A DNA stretch of 64,000 nucleotides from Phialocephala subalpina (taxonomy: Eukaryota > Ascomycota > Leotiomycetes > Helotiales > Mollisiaceae): the NCBI GenBank assembly GCA_900073065.1, contig FJOG01000039.1, forward strand, positions 229,330-293,329. The letters run 5' to 3'. The translations under genes were made by a program, and so were the position numbers. Below the pieces are notes generated by a model that searched no databases, had not been told where the DNA came from, and saw only the letters and a list, made by a program, of their open reading frames with translations. Below, one piece after another: positions 1 through 10,868 of this stretch. Positions within the stretch are counted from its first letter, which is position 1. Every line of letters begins with the position of its first letter.

Positions 1-310
1 AATTTAATAAAAATAATATAAAAGAATTAAAATTAAAATTAAATATAATTGATTAAAAACCAAAATCAAAATACGTAATAATTTGATAGATTTTACTTAA
101 GATACTCAAAGTACTTAAAGTGCTCAAGCGATTGCTCTAATCGTTCAAGTTACTCGGGCGAGTTGATTGAGCCGAGGGTAAACCGAGAGTGATTAGCGCC
201 CGAGCAAGAGCGGCAAGCTTACTAACCCCATATAATGGAGAAGAAAGAGAAAATTGAGTCATGCTACTTATAAATCCCATCTCCATATAGTAGAGTCGCA
301 CCACCATCAT
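1..310. other. AT-rich flank, no gene seen
   Basis: The first 130 bases are strongly AT-rich, with long runs of A and T. The rest is low-complexity sequence with repeated short words such as tactcaag. No convincing reading frame lies here. It resembles the edge of a RIP-affected block. Confidence 0.5.
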
Positions 311-386
311 ATTCTTGTTTCCTGAATTTAAGCCCAGTTCCCTCGGACAAGATTTAGACAATTCTTCTTGGAATTCGGTTTTCAAT

Positions 387-1406
387 ATGACGTTCTCGAT
401 GCACAGTCATTCCGGGCAGTTCTGTCCCAGTCATACTCAAAACATGCTAGAAGAGATGATCCAAAGAGCAATCGCGCTAAGAATGACCCATTTTGCACTC
501 ACAGAGCATATGCCTCGAACAGACATCAGCAATTTATACCCTGAAGAGGTTCGAGTCATCTCCCTTTCTTCCTGGAATATTCTGACATGAATACAGGTCG
601 AACAAGTGGTCTCGATCACCGAATTCGTTCCACTTTACAGCGCCTATCTTCAAGAGGCTGTACGCTTACGAGCAAAGTATGAGAATGAGATCAAAATTTT
701 CATTTGCTTTGAAGGAGAGTAGATTCGCAGTGATTATGGCGCTACCATAAAATTGCTGACCTGCAATCCTTTAGTTGACTTCTTCATTAAGTCCGTCCAT
801 CACGTCCACACTGTTGTTATAGATCACAACTCGAGTCTTTCAGCAAAGCTGTGCAGTTATCAGGTGGTACCGAGGACGGTCTCTTCGCCCATTATTATGA
901 TCTACAGTAGGAGATGCTGGTTGAGTTGCGACCGAGAGTTGTAGGACATTTTGACCTGATCAAGCTCTTGAGTGCAAAGCCATTGAAGGATCCAAAGAAG
1001 TTGGTGCATATATGGAGAAATATTTTGAAGATTTTGGAGTTCATTGTAGGATATGGGGATTTGATTGAGGTCAATTCTAGTGGTTTGAGGAAAGGACTGG
1101 GAGAACGTATCCTCGGAGGAATATCTGCGAAGTAAGTGACATTAAAAAATGTGTACTTGTATTTCTGAGTTGTACTAATGGGTTCAAATAGGAAGTGATA
1201 AGGCTAGGTGGCAAGATAGTCACTGTTTTGCTCATATCTGTACCAATTATGAGCTAGCCGTGGAGTTCTTGAAGACGCTTGGGTTGAACGAAGTGCATGT
1301 GGTTGAGAGACAAGACGGCGGGTCGGCTTCAAAGACAGAATTCTATTTGGTCCCGATTCCTGTACAGCTTTCTGTAGTCAAAGCCAGTCTTCTGCGAACT
1401 AAATAG
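387..1406 (+). pseudogene. HIS2: histidinol-phosphatase (PHP family) pseudogene
   Basis: Reading across three frames gives a near full-length fungal histidinol-phosphatase, the enzyme that dephosphorylates L-histidinol phosphate in histidine synthesis. The N-terminus carries the PHP metal motif MHSHSGQF, then TEHMPR and LYPEE. Later blocks are SVHHVH, PRVVGHFDLIKL and a C-terminal DSHC followed by a TNYELAVEFL stretch. Typical introns remain at 549-596 and about 1133-1192. It is broken by TAG at 720-722 in the FEGE-W-IR block, where tryptophan is expected, by TAG at 908-910, and by frameshifts near 840, 1105 and 1225. The TGG to TAG change fits RIP (TpG to TpA). A functional copy presumably lies elsewhere. 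Family assignment is confident; the exact number of lesions is approximate. Confidence 0.85.
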
Positions 1407-2339
1407 ATGCAAACTTCTAGAGGAGTTTAAATTCCTCACTATTCAACGCCACGAGTTGTAAACATATCAAACTCTATGCTATGAGATTTATTCACACCGA
1501 AAGACATAAGGGTAACTTGAAGAAATCGCCTTCTTTCCAATGCTTGCGGCGGGGCGACTTCTCTCATAGGGTGCAATTCGCAAGCGCCGTCATGGAGAAT
1601 CCAGGCATTCAGTCGCTCCTCCAGCCCTACGCTACGAACTTTGGGCGACGGTTTCTCTCAACGTTAGGCTTTACTAAATGATTTCAGGCTTTCAACGCCT
1701 GGAGGAATCCCACTGTGATAGCGGCCTGAAACATTCTCACATTTTAAACGTCTCAATATCCTCGGTGTCTTTTCGAGCGAGAGTGGCGTTCTGGAATTTA
1801 AGTTAACCTTAAACCTAAAAAACTTATTTCTTGCACACTTCCCTAACGAGCCTAGATGCTTCCGGTCGTAACTCCCCTTTGCCGCCGACGTAGTCCACGG
1901 CCGCAGCGCAACCAGACATCCCCTCTTTTCAATAGCTGCAGAATGTGGCTACTTGTGAGAGTCGTTCTGAAAATGAGTAAGAGTTCCCGGTCGTCCCAAA
2001 ATGTTATGCGAAGACTGCCAGCATTGAAAACTAGCCATCTAGTTGGATAATCTAGTGAAATTTTTAATTGATTTAATTCTATTTAAACCTTTGGTACTTA
2101 TATTAATAACTTCTACTTAAATCCACTATATTGCTTAGTTTGAAACTATTTAATACTTTAATAATAAGTACATATATTAGGAGGTATAAAATAAGGAGGT
2201 AGCAAATAAATTAATATTGGATTAATTTCTATTTTTTGGATAGAATTTTATACGTTTTATATATAGTAAGAACCTTCCGTATAGGGCCCGGAGGGCCTCC
2301 GGCCTCCGAATAATCTTATTTGGCGTATTTCTCGGTTAC
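1407..2339. other. intergenic, AT-rich in its second half
   Basis: No gene is recognisable. Bases 2050-2280 are markedly AT-rich and RIP-like. Just before the next fragment lies a short GC-rich palindromic cluster (2286-2310, built on ggcccggagggcctccggcc). The change to normal composition at about 2335 coincides with the truncated start of the following repeat gene, so this may be an old insertion or rearrangement boundary. Confidence 0.4.
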
Positions 2340-3771
2340 AAGCCACTAGAACCCACCGATCTCACTCTAATCACTTCTTCACTTAAAGCCCATATCACCC
2401 ACCTCTCAGACATCAAGACCACTTTGGCTACTCTAGCCCCTATGGCTGAACTCGTTGACTTGTCTGCTATAACCTCTACCCTCGCAGCTCGCACCGAGCA
2501 TCCGAGCGCCATTAAGGATATCGTTGCAACGCCAGCCGCCGCTACTAAGCCCGTCGATTTGACTCCTATTACTACACACTTGTTTGAAATTAAAGATATC
2601 GTTGCTGCACCTGCTCTAGTCCCAGAGAAGACTGACATCTCAGGCTTGGAGGCATTATTCGCTGCCCTTGGACCTACCTTAGGCGCTCACAGCGAGCATC
2701 TCACAGAGATCAAGGAGAAGGTCGCTGCACTAGCTCCTATCGCTGAGCCTACCGACCTTTCTAGTCTGGAAGGTTCAATCAAGGACGTTACTTCCTCTCT
2801 CAATGCCCACAAAGCTACTCTCGACGAGCACGCTACTCATATCTCTACAATTAGGGAGATTGCCGCCACTTCAGCAGCCACGCCCGCACCAGTTGACCTA
2901 TCTGGTCTTGAGGGTCATCTCACTGAGGTCAAAAGCACGTTCGAAAGTTACAAGGCTACACTTGATAAGCATTCCAGTCACTTGACTGCTATCAGGGACA
3001 TCGTTACTACGCCCGTAGCTATTCCCGCACCAGTCGATTTGTCGGGTCTCGAGGGACACTTGACCGACGTCAAGAGCACACTTGAATCGCACAAGGCAGC
3101 TCTTGATGAGCGTGCAGGTCCCTTGACCGATATTAAGACCGCGGTGTCTGCTCCTGCTCCAGTCACTGACTTGTCTAGTCTTGAGTCCACGATCGCTGGC
3201 ATCAAGTCCACAACCGACTCACACGGCGACCACGTAACCCACATTCGTGAAGTCGTATCTATACCAGATCCAGTCACCGACCTCTCTAGTCTCTAGACTT
3301 CAGTCCTAGAAGTCAAACCCCTTGTTGAAGGTCTCCCTGCTCCGGTTGCGGCCAAAGATGTGAAGGGTGAGGAGATCCTTTCGGAGTTAAGCGGCATCAA
3401 AACGCTCGTCGAAGCCATCCCCGCACAGGTCGACATCAAAGACGAGGATCTCTTCACCGCAGCCAAAGCCCTCAAATCCTCCATTGAAAGCATCCCTGCC
3501 CCAGTCGCAGCCAAGGATGTTAAGGACGAAGAAATCCTTTCTGAGTTGAGCTCTGTCAAAACCTTAGTTTTCAGCTCTGCCGAAGGAGATCCCCAGCAAA
3601 GATGCGGAGATCTTGAGCGCTATCCATGCTGTCAAGATGATGGTTGAGCATTCGGTTGCTAAATTGAATGCGAATGTTAAGGAGGTGGGAGAGAATGATA
3701 AGGGTGTCAAGGTCAAGAATGGGAGTAATAGCGTGAAAATCTCTAAGACGGAGGTTGAGCCTAAAGCGTAA
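2340..3771 (+). pseudogene. 5'-truncated tandem-repeat (coiled-coil-like) protein, broken
   Basis: The frame from about 2340 encodes degenerate tandem units of about 38-42 residues. Each has the pattern PxPVDLSGLEGHL, then a heptad-like stretch (VKSTLESHKATLDEHSSHL), then TAIRDIV and an Ala/Pro-rich spacer. A second repeat type follows (PAPVAAKDVKDEEILSEL). The frame is cut by TAG at 3294-3296, continues in the same frame, then shifts by one base near 3571 and runs to TAA at 3769-3771. No start codon or promoter precedes it, because the reading frame begins at the AT-rich border, so the N-terminus is missing. The TAG could derive from CAG (a RIP-type change). The repeats suggest an elongated helical or apolipoprotein-like protein. 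I do not recognise the family and assign no function. Confidence 0.6.
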
Positions 3772-5327
3772 GCTTCTAGCTCTAGTCAAATTTTGGGGGA
3801 AATAAAAGTTCAAGAGTGGAAACTGGTTCAACACATGAAGGAGGATATCAGCATGAGGTAACGGGAGGATTTCGAATTAAGTGGAAAGAAATATTGAAGG
3901 AAGGGCCAAATTGGCGATCGCATATCTTGTACGTTTTTAGCGCACGTTTTATACCCTTTTTGCTTTTGGATGCTTTACTTCGGTGCCTTGTCGAGGACTT
4001 GGATTTCTCAATCGGGCTATGACTTTGAGAGCTGAGCTTTCTGGAATCTGTTTTTCTGTTGTGATGTTAGCGAGTTTGTTACTCATAGATTGTGTTTCTT
4101 TGAAAACTTGAAGCTCGTACTTTAGCATAGAAGAATGAAGATTCGTTGCTTTCTCTTCAAGATGGACGATGTGCTAGGTGACTTCGCACGTGATGAGTGT
4201 CGTGGCAGCTGGAGAGATGGGTACATGGACTGGTTGAATTAGGGCTAGCTGGACGATATTTGCTGGATTATGGTCTGTGGAACAGCGGTGAAGGACTTAT
4301 GGTGTGATACTGCTGGTACGGTACATAAAAACGGTGTTCATACTGCATTGCTGGACTGGGAGCGGGGAAGACAAGTTCTGGTTGAAGAACGTGGCATCTT
4401 GTGCTATGCAAATGAAACCCCATAGTGGGACATACACGCTATTTCAAAAGATGGCTCATCATTGGGAAGAAAGATGTGTGACAGCAGCATGTTGCGGTTG
4501 GACTGTTGGACACTCGCACAAATCCTCCAGGTCGGCGCTAAGAATTTCAGGCTCGGGCCCTATAATTACAGCGTCCTCCACCCAGGCTTCTCTAGGGCAT
4601 CAGTCACCCCTACGATTGGAAGGCTTCAATGTAGGTATTCTATCCAGGCCAGGTTTATTGCATTAGGAGAGAACTTCGAGAATTTTGCGATCGCGATTTA
4701 TAACAAAATACGATTCATATCAACCCCCGGACCCCCACCAACACACTTGCATTCAAAAAAAATCAACACTAGTGTAATACCGCGCTCTCTTTCGAAATCA
4801 CCCTCTTGGTGAGGGCCGCATGCCGGATCTTCCCAATTCGGCGTTTTGCCGTAATTGAAATCGCGACTACACTTCTGATCCCGACCGCAGCCCGTCAAAT
4901 TAAAGAGAGCCAATCTAGTAAAACGTACCAATTCTCAAAGGGACTTACCTTTTGAGATTGATAATCTAGGAGTCTTGGTGTTGGCCGCGCGTAACGTGAC
5001 CTAGGAAACCCTCGATTACGGAAAGCGCGGCTAGAAAAACCTTGATTGGGTTTGTGGCGGCCCCCTTGTAAGAACATAAAATCAATGCGTATATAAATTA
5101 ACCAATTCTGTAATAACTACTAAGCCAGGTAGCTTAGAAGGTAGATGCATGAAAAGAACTTAATTCGTCTTATTAAATTCTTCAGTTTGTTCAAATTAGG
5201 TACAAAAGTTCATGCAATCATGCTACGAATATGAGAAGTCGTCGAAATACCAAATCAACTACAAATTTCGGACCTTTGGTGTCCTTCACTGCATGTCAAA
5301 ATCAACCAAGTAAAAGTCTCATCCCAT
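3772..5327. other. no confident gene; possible minus-strand exon pair near 4700-5050
   Basis: On the minus strand a frame at 5077-4950 ends at a good donor (GTAAG near 4950). A second frame at about 4880-4700 encodes a polar stretch containing RDFNYGKTPNWEDPAC. Together they could be two exons of a small or degenerate gene, but no family is recognisable and start and stop are unclear. The rest (3772-4690) shows only short shadow frames. Confidence 0.2.
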
Positions 5328-5576
5328 TCAAAACATGCCTATCTTGTTTCCGCTGGACCCCTTCGGAGTTGTCACCTTCCCTTCAAAGTCTTGCTTGGCA
5401 TGCTTGACTGCTGCGACAACATCTTTGCCCATGCCAACACAATTATTCCTGCCTAATACCTCAACGTCCTTGAAGACTTGGCTAGCTTCCGTATTTGTTC
5501 TTACTTCTATGACTGAAACCGAACTCTCCCGGTCGGGCCCGGCCAAGCTTCTGCGAGCGGTGGTATTCGCTGGCAT
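5328..5576 (-). CDS. small hypothetical protein, 82 aa
   Basis: An uninterrupted frame runs from ATG at 5576 to a stop at 5328, with an A-rich Kozak-like lead (tatcaaATG). The protein is hydrophilic, with no signal peptide or membrane segment, and contains the stretch VLGRNNCVGMGKDVVAAV. I recognise no domain. A gene is preferred to chance because codon use is balanced and the start context is good. A short intron after the VIEV segment (gtaagaac) cannot be excluded. Confidence 0.4.
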   Translation of the reverse strand: MPANTTARRSLAGPDRESSVSVIEVRTNTEASQVFKDVEVLGRNNCVGMGKDVVAAVKHAKQDFEGKVTTPKGSSGNKIGMF

Positions 5577-7664
5577 TTGATAATGTCTTCTCGCTGGTGG
5601 GGATTTGGTTCTTTAATTGATTGGACTTAGCTATGCACTAATTGGATACAGGATTGAGTACGGAAACCTCTGCTTACATTTGTGTGACAACAACGCTTAG
5701 AATAGCCCGTCTGTCCCACGTTGGCAATCTCCGTGGGAACGTGTCAATGGCCTTCCTATCCCACTCCACTGGAACTGAATCCTGGCAAGCAAGTTATACT
5801 TCGAGGTTGTCCACTTGCAAAAGAGCTCGCGAAGTTTTTGTGCAGGCTTCTCCACAATCAATCACCGCCTGGGGAAGTCCAGTTCGTCAAATGGCCGCGT
5901 CTCTTCGTCGGCTTGCTGGAGGAAATTTAACTTTGCAAGGCACTGCTGAAGGGCGAGCGTCTCTCTCCAGATTGCCGCGATCTCTTTTGGTACGTTCTCC
6001 AAGTTTCTAACGAACTCGTACAGCGAGCAAATACTTCGAAACCTAACTTCGGTAAATGATCGCAGCAAGCTCTTGAAGAGAAATATGGGAGGGTGGGAAG
6101 CGGCCTGATTTTCGGCGAAAAGTCAGGGAAGGGATGGCACCAGGCAGCGCCCTGACGCCCGAGACAGAGCGAGACACAGCAGGCAGTCAACGACGTTGCC
6201 GGCCTTGGCCCCCAGTGCCGTTCGGTGCCTTTTGCCGGTGGCAGTTTCTGCTGCAGCTCCAGGTTACACAAAGAAGCAATCAACCCATTCTAGTTGGCCA
6301 GCGAGGATCCCGCTCAAGTTTGGCGCCGTGGCGGGGTCATGTGTTTTGTTTTTCTCGGTGAAGTGTGGGGATCTGTGCAAGGAAGCGTGAGGCTCATTGG
6401 TGGAGACACTCCTGCTGTCTCTGAACTTCCTGAGCTCGTCGCTTGGGTATTTCGCTGTGTGCGAGAGTTGTCAGCCATACTATTCGCCCATGATTCAACC
6501 TCGTGTTGCCTTGTTCTTCTCGGCTCGGATCGGGGCGAACCAGCGCATAGTACCGGCAGCGTCTGACTGCACAACCGATTTTGCCGTCGAAAAAGCTTGT
6601 TGAGTTTGAATATTCTTCGGATAGTTCTCTCGACCAAATAACGTCCGAGTCTGCAATGACTAGAGTTAGACACAAGTTTCTAAAATGCGGCATTTTGGAT
6701 TACACGCTCTTCTGTGGCGACAGGCTTATGAAGAACCAGGGGATCTCCAATAGCGCGGCCCGATCGGGTAAGGAGGGGGTTAGGCGGGCAGGCAGCGAAA
6801 ACCCCGGATCAAGTCCATCAGTCGGGCAACCGGCCAGCTAAGCGAGGCGGTCGCTAACAAGGGATCCCCGTGTCGGCTTTCTTTCGAGAAGGATTGATAG
6901 CTGCCGTTCTCATTGCCGTCAACCGAGCTGTTTCTGCGAACACGGCCTGCTGCTGACTGGTCAGTTTCAGCTTCGTCACGTGGACAAGGCTGGCAGCGGG
7001 GAATAGCTCTTCCTCCATCTCGTTGAAGGATCAACATTTGACCGAGTTTTTGCACCTCTAAGCCTTCTCATCTCTAAAATAGAAGTCATGGGAGAGCGTG
7101 GGAGACTCCGCTTCGTTGATACTGGTCGGAAGGTGTCCAGCATTTCGACACCTAGCAGATTCGGGATGAGGTTCACATCTTCGAAGAATCAGAGATCAAG
7201 ATCTCTGTTCCACCCACCCCCCCAAACTCAAACATGAAATCAACGGCTATAGAGCAGTCGCCTTCGTAGCAACGATCCAAGTCGCGCCAGAAATACACAC
7301 ACGCTCCACTCAGAGATTAGAAGATTACGCCTCGTTGCAGCTCACAATCGTGACGAACCGTTAACCTTACGTGGCGTCCCGGAAACCGTTCCGCTTTCCA
7401 CCTACAGCCCCTATCCCATGAAGTGCTGAAGTGACTTTTAGCATCATTTTCGCATAGCGTACATTCTGCGCTAAACAAGTCGCTCTGCGCCAGCCACAAC
7501 AAGATAAAGAAATCTTACAACTTGAAGAGTACCCAATCGAAATTTCGAGGGAGTTATATCTTTGAGTGGATTTTGTCTCTTAGAAGCTCAAGTTTAAGAT
7601 GGATGCGACCCTTTTATAGATGTTGTATTTTAGCGCTAAAAGTCGCAAGCGAATCAGCACCTAA
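5577..7664. other. no confident gene
   Basis: Many short overlapping frames occur on both strands, none with a recognisable motif, consistent exon structure or sensible neighbour. The first 100 bases upstream of 5576 are probably the promoter of the small minus-strand frame. The remainder could be decayed sequence. Confidence 0.4.
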
Positions 7665-7960
7665 TTGGATACTACTATTTCTTATGTTTGGGGAGACAAC
7701 TATCAATCCTTCCAGTTGCTAGTCGGCAAGGGCCAGTACGTTCCATTAATAGTATCGCCGGACAGTCCGCTCAAGGATCTTTGGAAAGGCGCTTTCAAGA
7801 ATTGGGACGGAAGCATACTAACTATTTCGTGGGTATTATTTGGGTGGATCAAACTTGTATTAGTTTATCAAGAAGATAATATATAGAAGGCAAGATAAAT
7901 AGAGATCATAATTGAGATTTATAAGTCCGCCAAATAGATAATAACTTATATTAGATTGGA
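7665..7960 (+). pseudogene. HET-domain remnant
   Basis: HET domains act in fungal heterokaryon incompatibility and programmed cell death. Two hallmark blocks survive in different frames: TISYVWGDNY (the SYVWGD motif) near 7674-7703 and IWVDQTCI near 7840-7863. A third-frame stretch, IEIIIEIYKSAK, near 7905-7940 matches the usual segment before the WLG motif. At least two frameshifts and several stops separate them, and the sequence then dissolves into an AT-rich island. This is a dead fragment of a larger HET gene, probably RIP-damaged. Confidence 0.65.
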
Positions 7961-8585
7961 AAAGCTTGAAATATTATAACGTTTAAATATTTTTTATAAA
8001 AGAAATTTTTTCTAATTAATTAATTTAATTATAATATATATATATATATATATTATATTATTAAATGTTTTTAATTTTATTCCTAAGAAAGTTTATTATA
8101 TTATAAGGTTTTATTTTTGATTTTATAATTTGTTTTAATTTAAATTATTTAAAATATAAATATATTAATAATATATTTCAAATTTATTTAATATTTATAT
8201 TTATAATTATAATAAAATAGTAGATTAAAAAAATAATTAATTTATATTTTGAATATAAAATAAAATTTTAAAATTTTTTATTTATTTTTAAAATTCGAAA
8301 ATAAAAATAAATTATAAATAATTATAAAATTTAAAAATTTAAAATTATTTTTAGTTTATATTATATTAATTAATTAATATTTAGAAAAAGAAATATAAAT
8401 TTATATTATTTTCTTTATTTCTTTTTATAAAATATTATTTAATTTAATTATTATAATAAATTTTCTTTTCTTTCGAATATAAAATTAGATTATCAAATCG
8501 CCAAATTTTTTTTTTAAAAATATAATAAATTAATTTAAACTCTTTATATAATATTTTTATCCCCTATCGAATTATTGCTCTTTGA
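7961..8585. repeat. extremely AT-rich island (RIP-like)
   Basis: About 600 bases are almost wholly A and T, including a (TA)n run near 8035-8060 and many TTAA and AAATTT words. No frame or domain is visible. The composition contrasts sharply with both flanks and fits a repeat that RIP has mutated beyond recognition. It ends abruptly at the 3' end of the Pth11-like gene. Confidence 0.7.
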
Positions 8586-8587
8586 AT

Positions 8588-9796
8588 TTAGCTTTGCCCC
8601 TTCAATACCTTATTCTCAATCCAAACCTCTACCTTCTTTTGTATTCCAGAACCAGATATAACTATCATCTCCTCACTATTATTGTTATCGCTTCCAAAGC
8701 ACGGCCTATCTATGGCCGTGACAATCATCTTTTGGCCAGATTTGTTGGTATGGGTAGCTGAACGGGTAATGGAACCGAGAGGGTAAGAACTTCTATGGGG
8801 AGAAGCTTGGTAATTGCTCTGGGTTGAACTTCCGCCGAATATGCTAGGCAGGTAGTGTCGAAAGAATGCCAAGAATGCCGGAGTACATGCGATGAAGATG
8901 GCAAGATTTAATTCAATTGTGTACCACATCAGCGGGGTGACCGTGTTCCCTAGACTGGAGTTAGCTAAGGAGAGAGATTGCGTGGATTCGTTATTACATG
9001 TAAGATCATCAGACACTAGCAAATCTCGGATCGTTATTATTCTATAGCAACTAATAATGATCAACCTAATTGGCGTCAGCATCTCTTAGCTGCAATAGTT
9101 CGGGTACTCACATTGCTCCCAAGCCCATCAAACCGCACAGCCCGAGCTTTTGCTTCAACGGCATGTGAAGCTTCCATAGCGTACGCATGGGCAGAATGTA
9201 TATTAACAGCTCGGTAAGGATGTGGATACCAGCATTGGAAAAATAGAACGAGTTGATATTAATGCAATGTCCCGGTTGATTGGAGTCCCAGAGCATCGAT
9301 AGAGGAATGCACTGCAAGCCGGCTGCGAGGAGGCTGGATATTCCAAAACTTGCTGACACAAATATCACAACATATATAGCGAATCGTAATGTTGTATCTA
9401 GAGAGAGCCTAATATAGAAAGCGAGGAGGGATAGCTTTACGAATGTAGCTGATATAGTGTAGGTAAAATTAGTAGTCAAGATGGCTTTGGCATATGGCTC
9501 CCGCCATTCTGGTAACTGCTCATCGATGTGTCGACCAAGCCCGTACTCGGTAGCTTGTCAGAGTGTCAGTCTATCATCAGCTCAGTACGTTCGATGGAGT
9601 AAATACCGATGATAGTTGCAGAAGATTCAGCAATAGCAGCCACGGCAGCACAGATTATTAGCGCATCATCAACGCCGATCCATTTCACTAAATGGAGCCT
9701 CGTGAAAGCCCTTAAACCAACGCTGAGGATTGTGATACAGAGAAAGGTTGAGGTGACTGCGATGAGCTCCAAGGATCTATTATCTGTTGACGACAT
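8588..9796 (-). CDS. Pth11-like integral membrane protein (fungal rhodopsin-type domain)
   Basis: The model has three exons: 9796-9607, 9553-9112 and 9041-8588, joined by GTATTT...CAAG and GTGAGT...ATAG introns, giving 361 aa. The N-terminus has two hydrophobic segments separated by RLHLVKWIGVDDALI, the typical first loop of the family. After the first intron comes YGLGRHIDEQLPEW, then further membrane segments, a WDSNQPGHC block and a final WYTIELNLAIFIACTPAF segment. Seven membrane spans are expected. The C-terminal tail from about residue 265 is cytosolic and Ser/Asn-rich. Such proteins are G-protein-coupled-receptor-like surface sensors. The ligand is unknown. The start is the first ATG (MSSTDNRS), just before the first membrane segment. 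It lies between two decayed regions and has no linked pathway genes. Confidence 0.85.
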
Positions 9797-10421
9797 TGTT
9801 CGTTGGCTGAAGTAATAATATGCCGAATGAGCAAACGTAAATTGAATGAGAAGAGCAAAGACGAGACTTTTTATTGCTTCATATGTTATTGTTGCGCCGA
9901 TCATTCCTAAGCTGAGAGGAAAGACCGATGGTCAAATCTGATGTGGCGTAAATGAAGGAGAAGCGATTCAACACCCCATGCATGGGAAAACGTGAACCTT
10001 TATCTTTGATACATATACGCCACGTTAGACGCCACTTTAGACGCCATGTTGTAAGAAGATGAGATGCGGTTGAGGTGGCCAATCACCAAAAATTAACAAC
10101 GCCCTTTTCCTTAACCAGAGGAGAGAGAGGCGCCTTCCTCGCAAACTTTGGCAGAATATCTTACTGTAGAAGTTTGGTCGCTGCTCGACGCAGGGCCCCG
10201 GAAAGAGTCGCCCGAACCTTGGGGAAGGCAGCCGCGCCATCCCTCAACAGCCAGACTGGTGGCGCCAGTGGCATCTACAGTCATACCAATTCGACATGGG
10301 ATTTTCCGCAGATCAAACAGCGACGCAGGGGTAATGCAGAAACGCGGTACACATGCCGACATTCGCGGAGAAGTGGTGGCGGAAGCCACCCGGGAGTCGA
10401 CTTGGTATTGCGAGTAATACT
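9797..10421. other. promoter side of the Pth11-like gene, otherwise no gene
   Basis: No recognisable gene. The first 200 bases are the likely promoter of the minus-strand membrane-protein gene. A longer plus-strand frame (10075-10656) crosses the hairpin described next and has no protein-like features. Confidence 0.4.
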
Positions 10422-10523
10422 TCGTATCCAGGGTGTATCTTCCGCCAAGCTTCAGGGGTTTTTATATGGCGACACTGCAAAAAACTACCCCTGTCTTTTG
10501 GAAGATACACCCCGGATACCAAA
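10422..10523. repeat. imperfect inverted repeat (hairpin), arms of about 24 nt
   Basis: The left arm at 10424-10443 (gtatccagggtgtatcttcc) pairs with the right arm at 10499-10520 (ggaagatacaccccggatac). A second nested pair (aggggttttt against aaaactacccct) lies inside. The result is a long foldback with a loop of only a few tens of bases. It may be a small MITE-like element or a transcribed hairpin. Confidence 0.6.
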
Positions 10524-10584
10524 GTATGTTCTGCGCTCTGTGGGTCGTGCTGCGAGATTGAGTTTTGTGCTAGCCGAGAACCCT

Positions 10585-10868
10585 AATGCAGCGCCGGCTC
10601 CGCCGCGTCGAAAAAAGTGGCCGATTTTAGCATTCTGCCCACATGCGATAAACTAGCGATTTTATCAATAACAAATAAATAAAACATACAAACAAACAAA
10701 CTATATGTACAAGCTCGCTCGCTTCTCGAGAATCATATTTGGGGGTTACAACCACTTGTTAGCGTGGGTGGGTAGACAATACAAAGTTAAGTAGGGGAGA
10801 TTTTGGTGTTCTCGCTTGTCAAAATCGGCCATATTTTTCGACGCGGTGGAGGCCGGGAACGCCATCCA
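10585..10868. repeat. MITE-like inverted repeat, arms of about 48 nt
   Basis: The left arm (10585-10632) and right arm (10817-10868, inverted) share ccgcgtcgaaaaa and ggccgatttt with a few mismatches, roughly 80-85 percent identity by eye. They flank about 185 bases of AT-rich sequence with no coding frame. This is the architecture of a short non-autonomous DNA transposon. No clear target duplication could be read. Confidence 0.55.

Noticed and set aside
5927..6283. 118-codon minus-strand frame
   Set aside because: Composition and overlapping frames look random and no family is recognisable.
8030..8065. (TA)n run as a possible CRISPR-like or origin repeat
   Set aside because: It is simple-sequence DNA within a RIP-like AT island; there are no spacers and no regular repeat unit.
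10075..10656. 193-codon plus-strand open frame
   Set aside because: It crosses the foldback at 10422-10523, has no motif or balanced composition, and overlapping frames on both strands are equally open.
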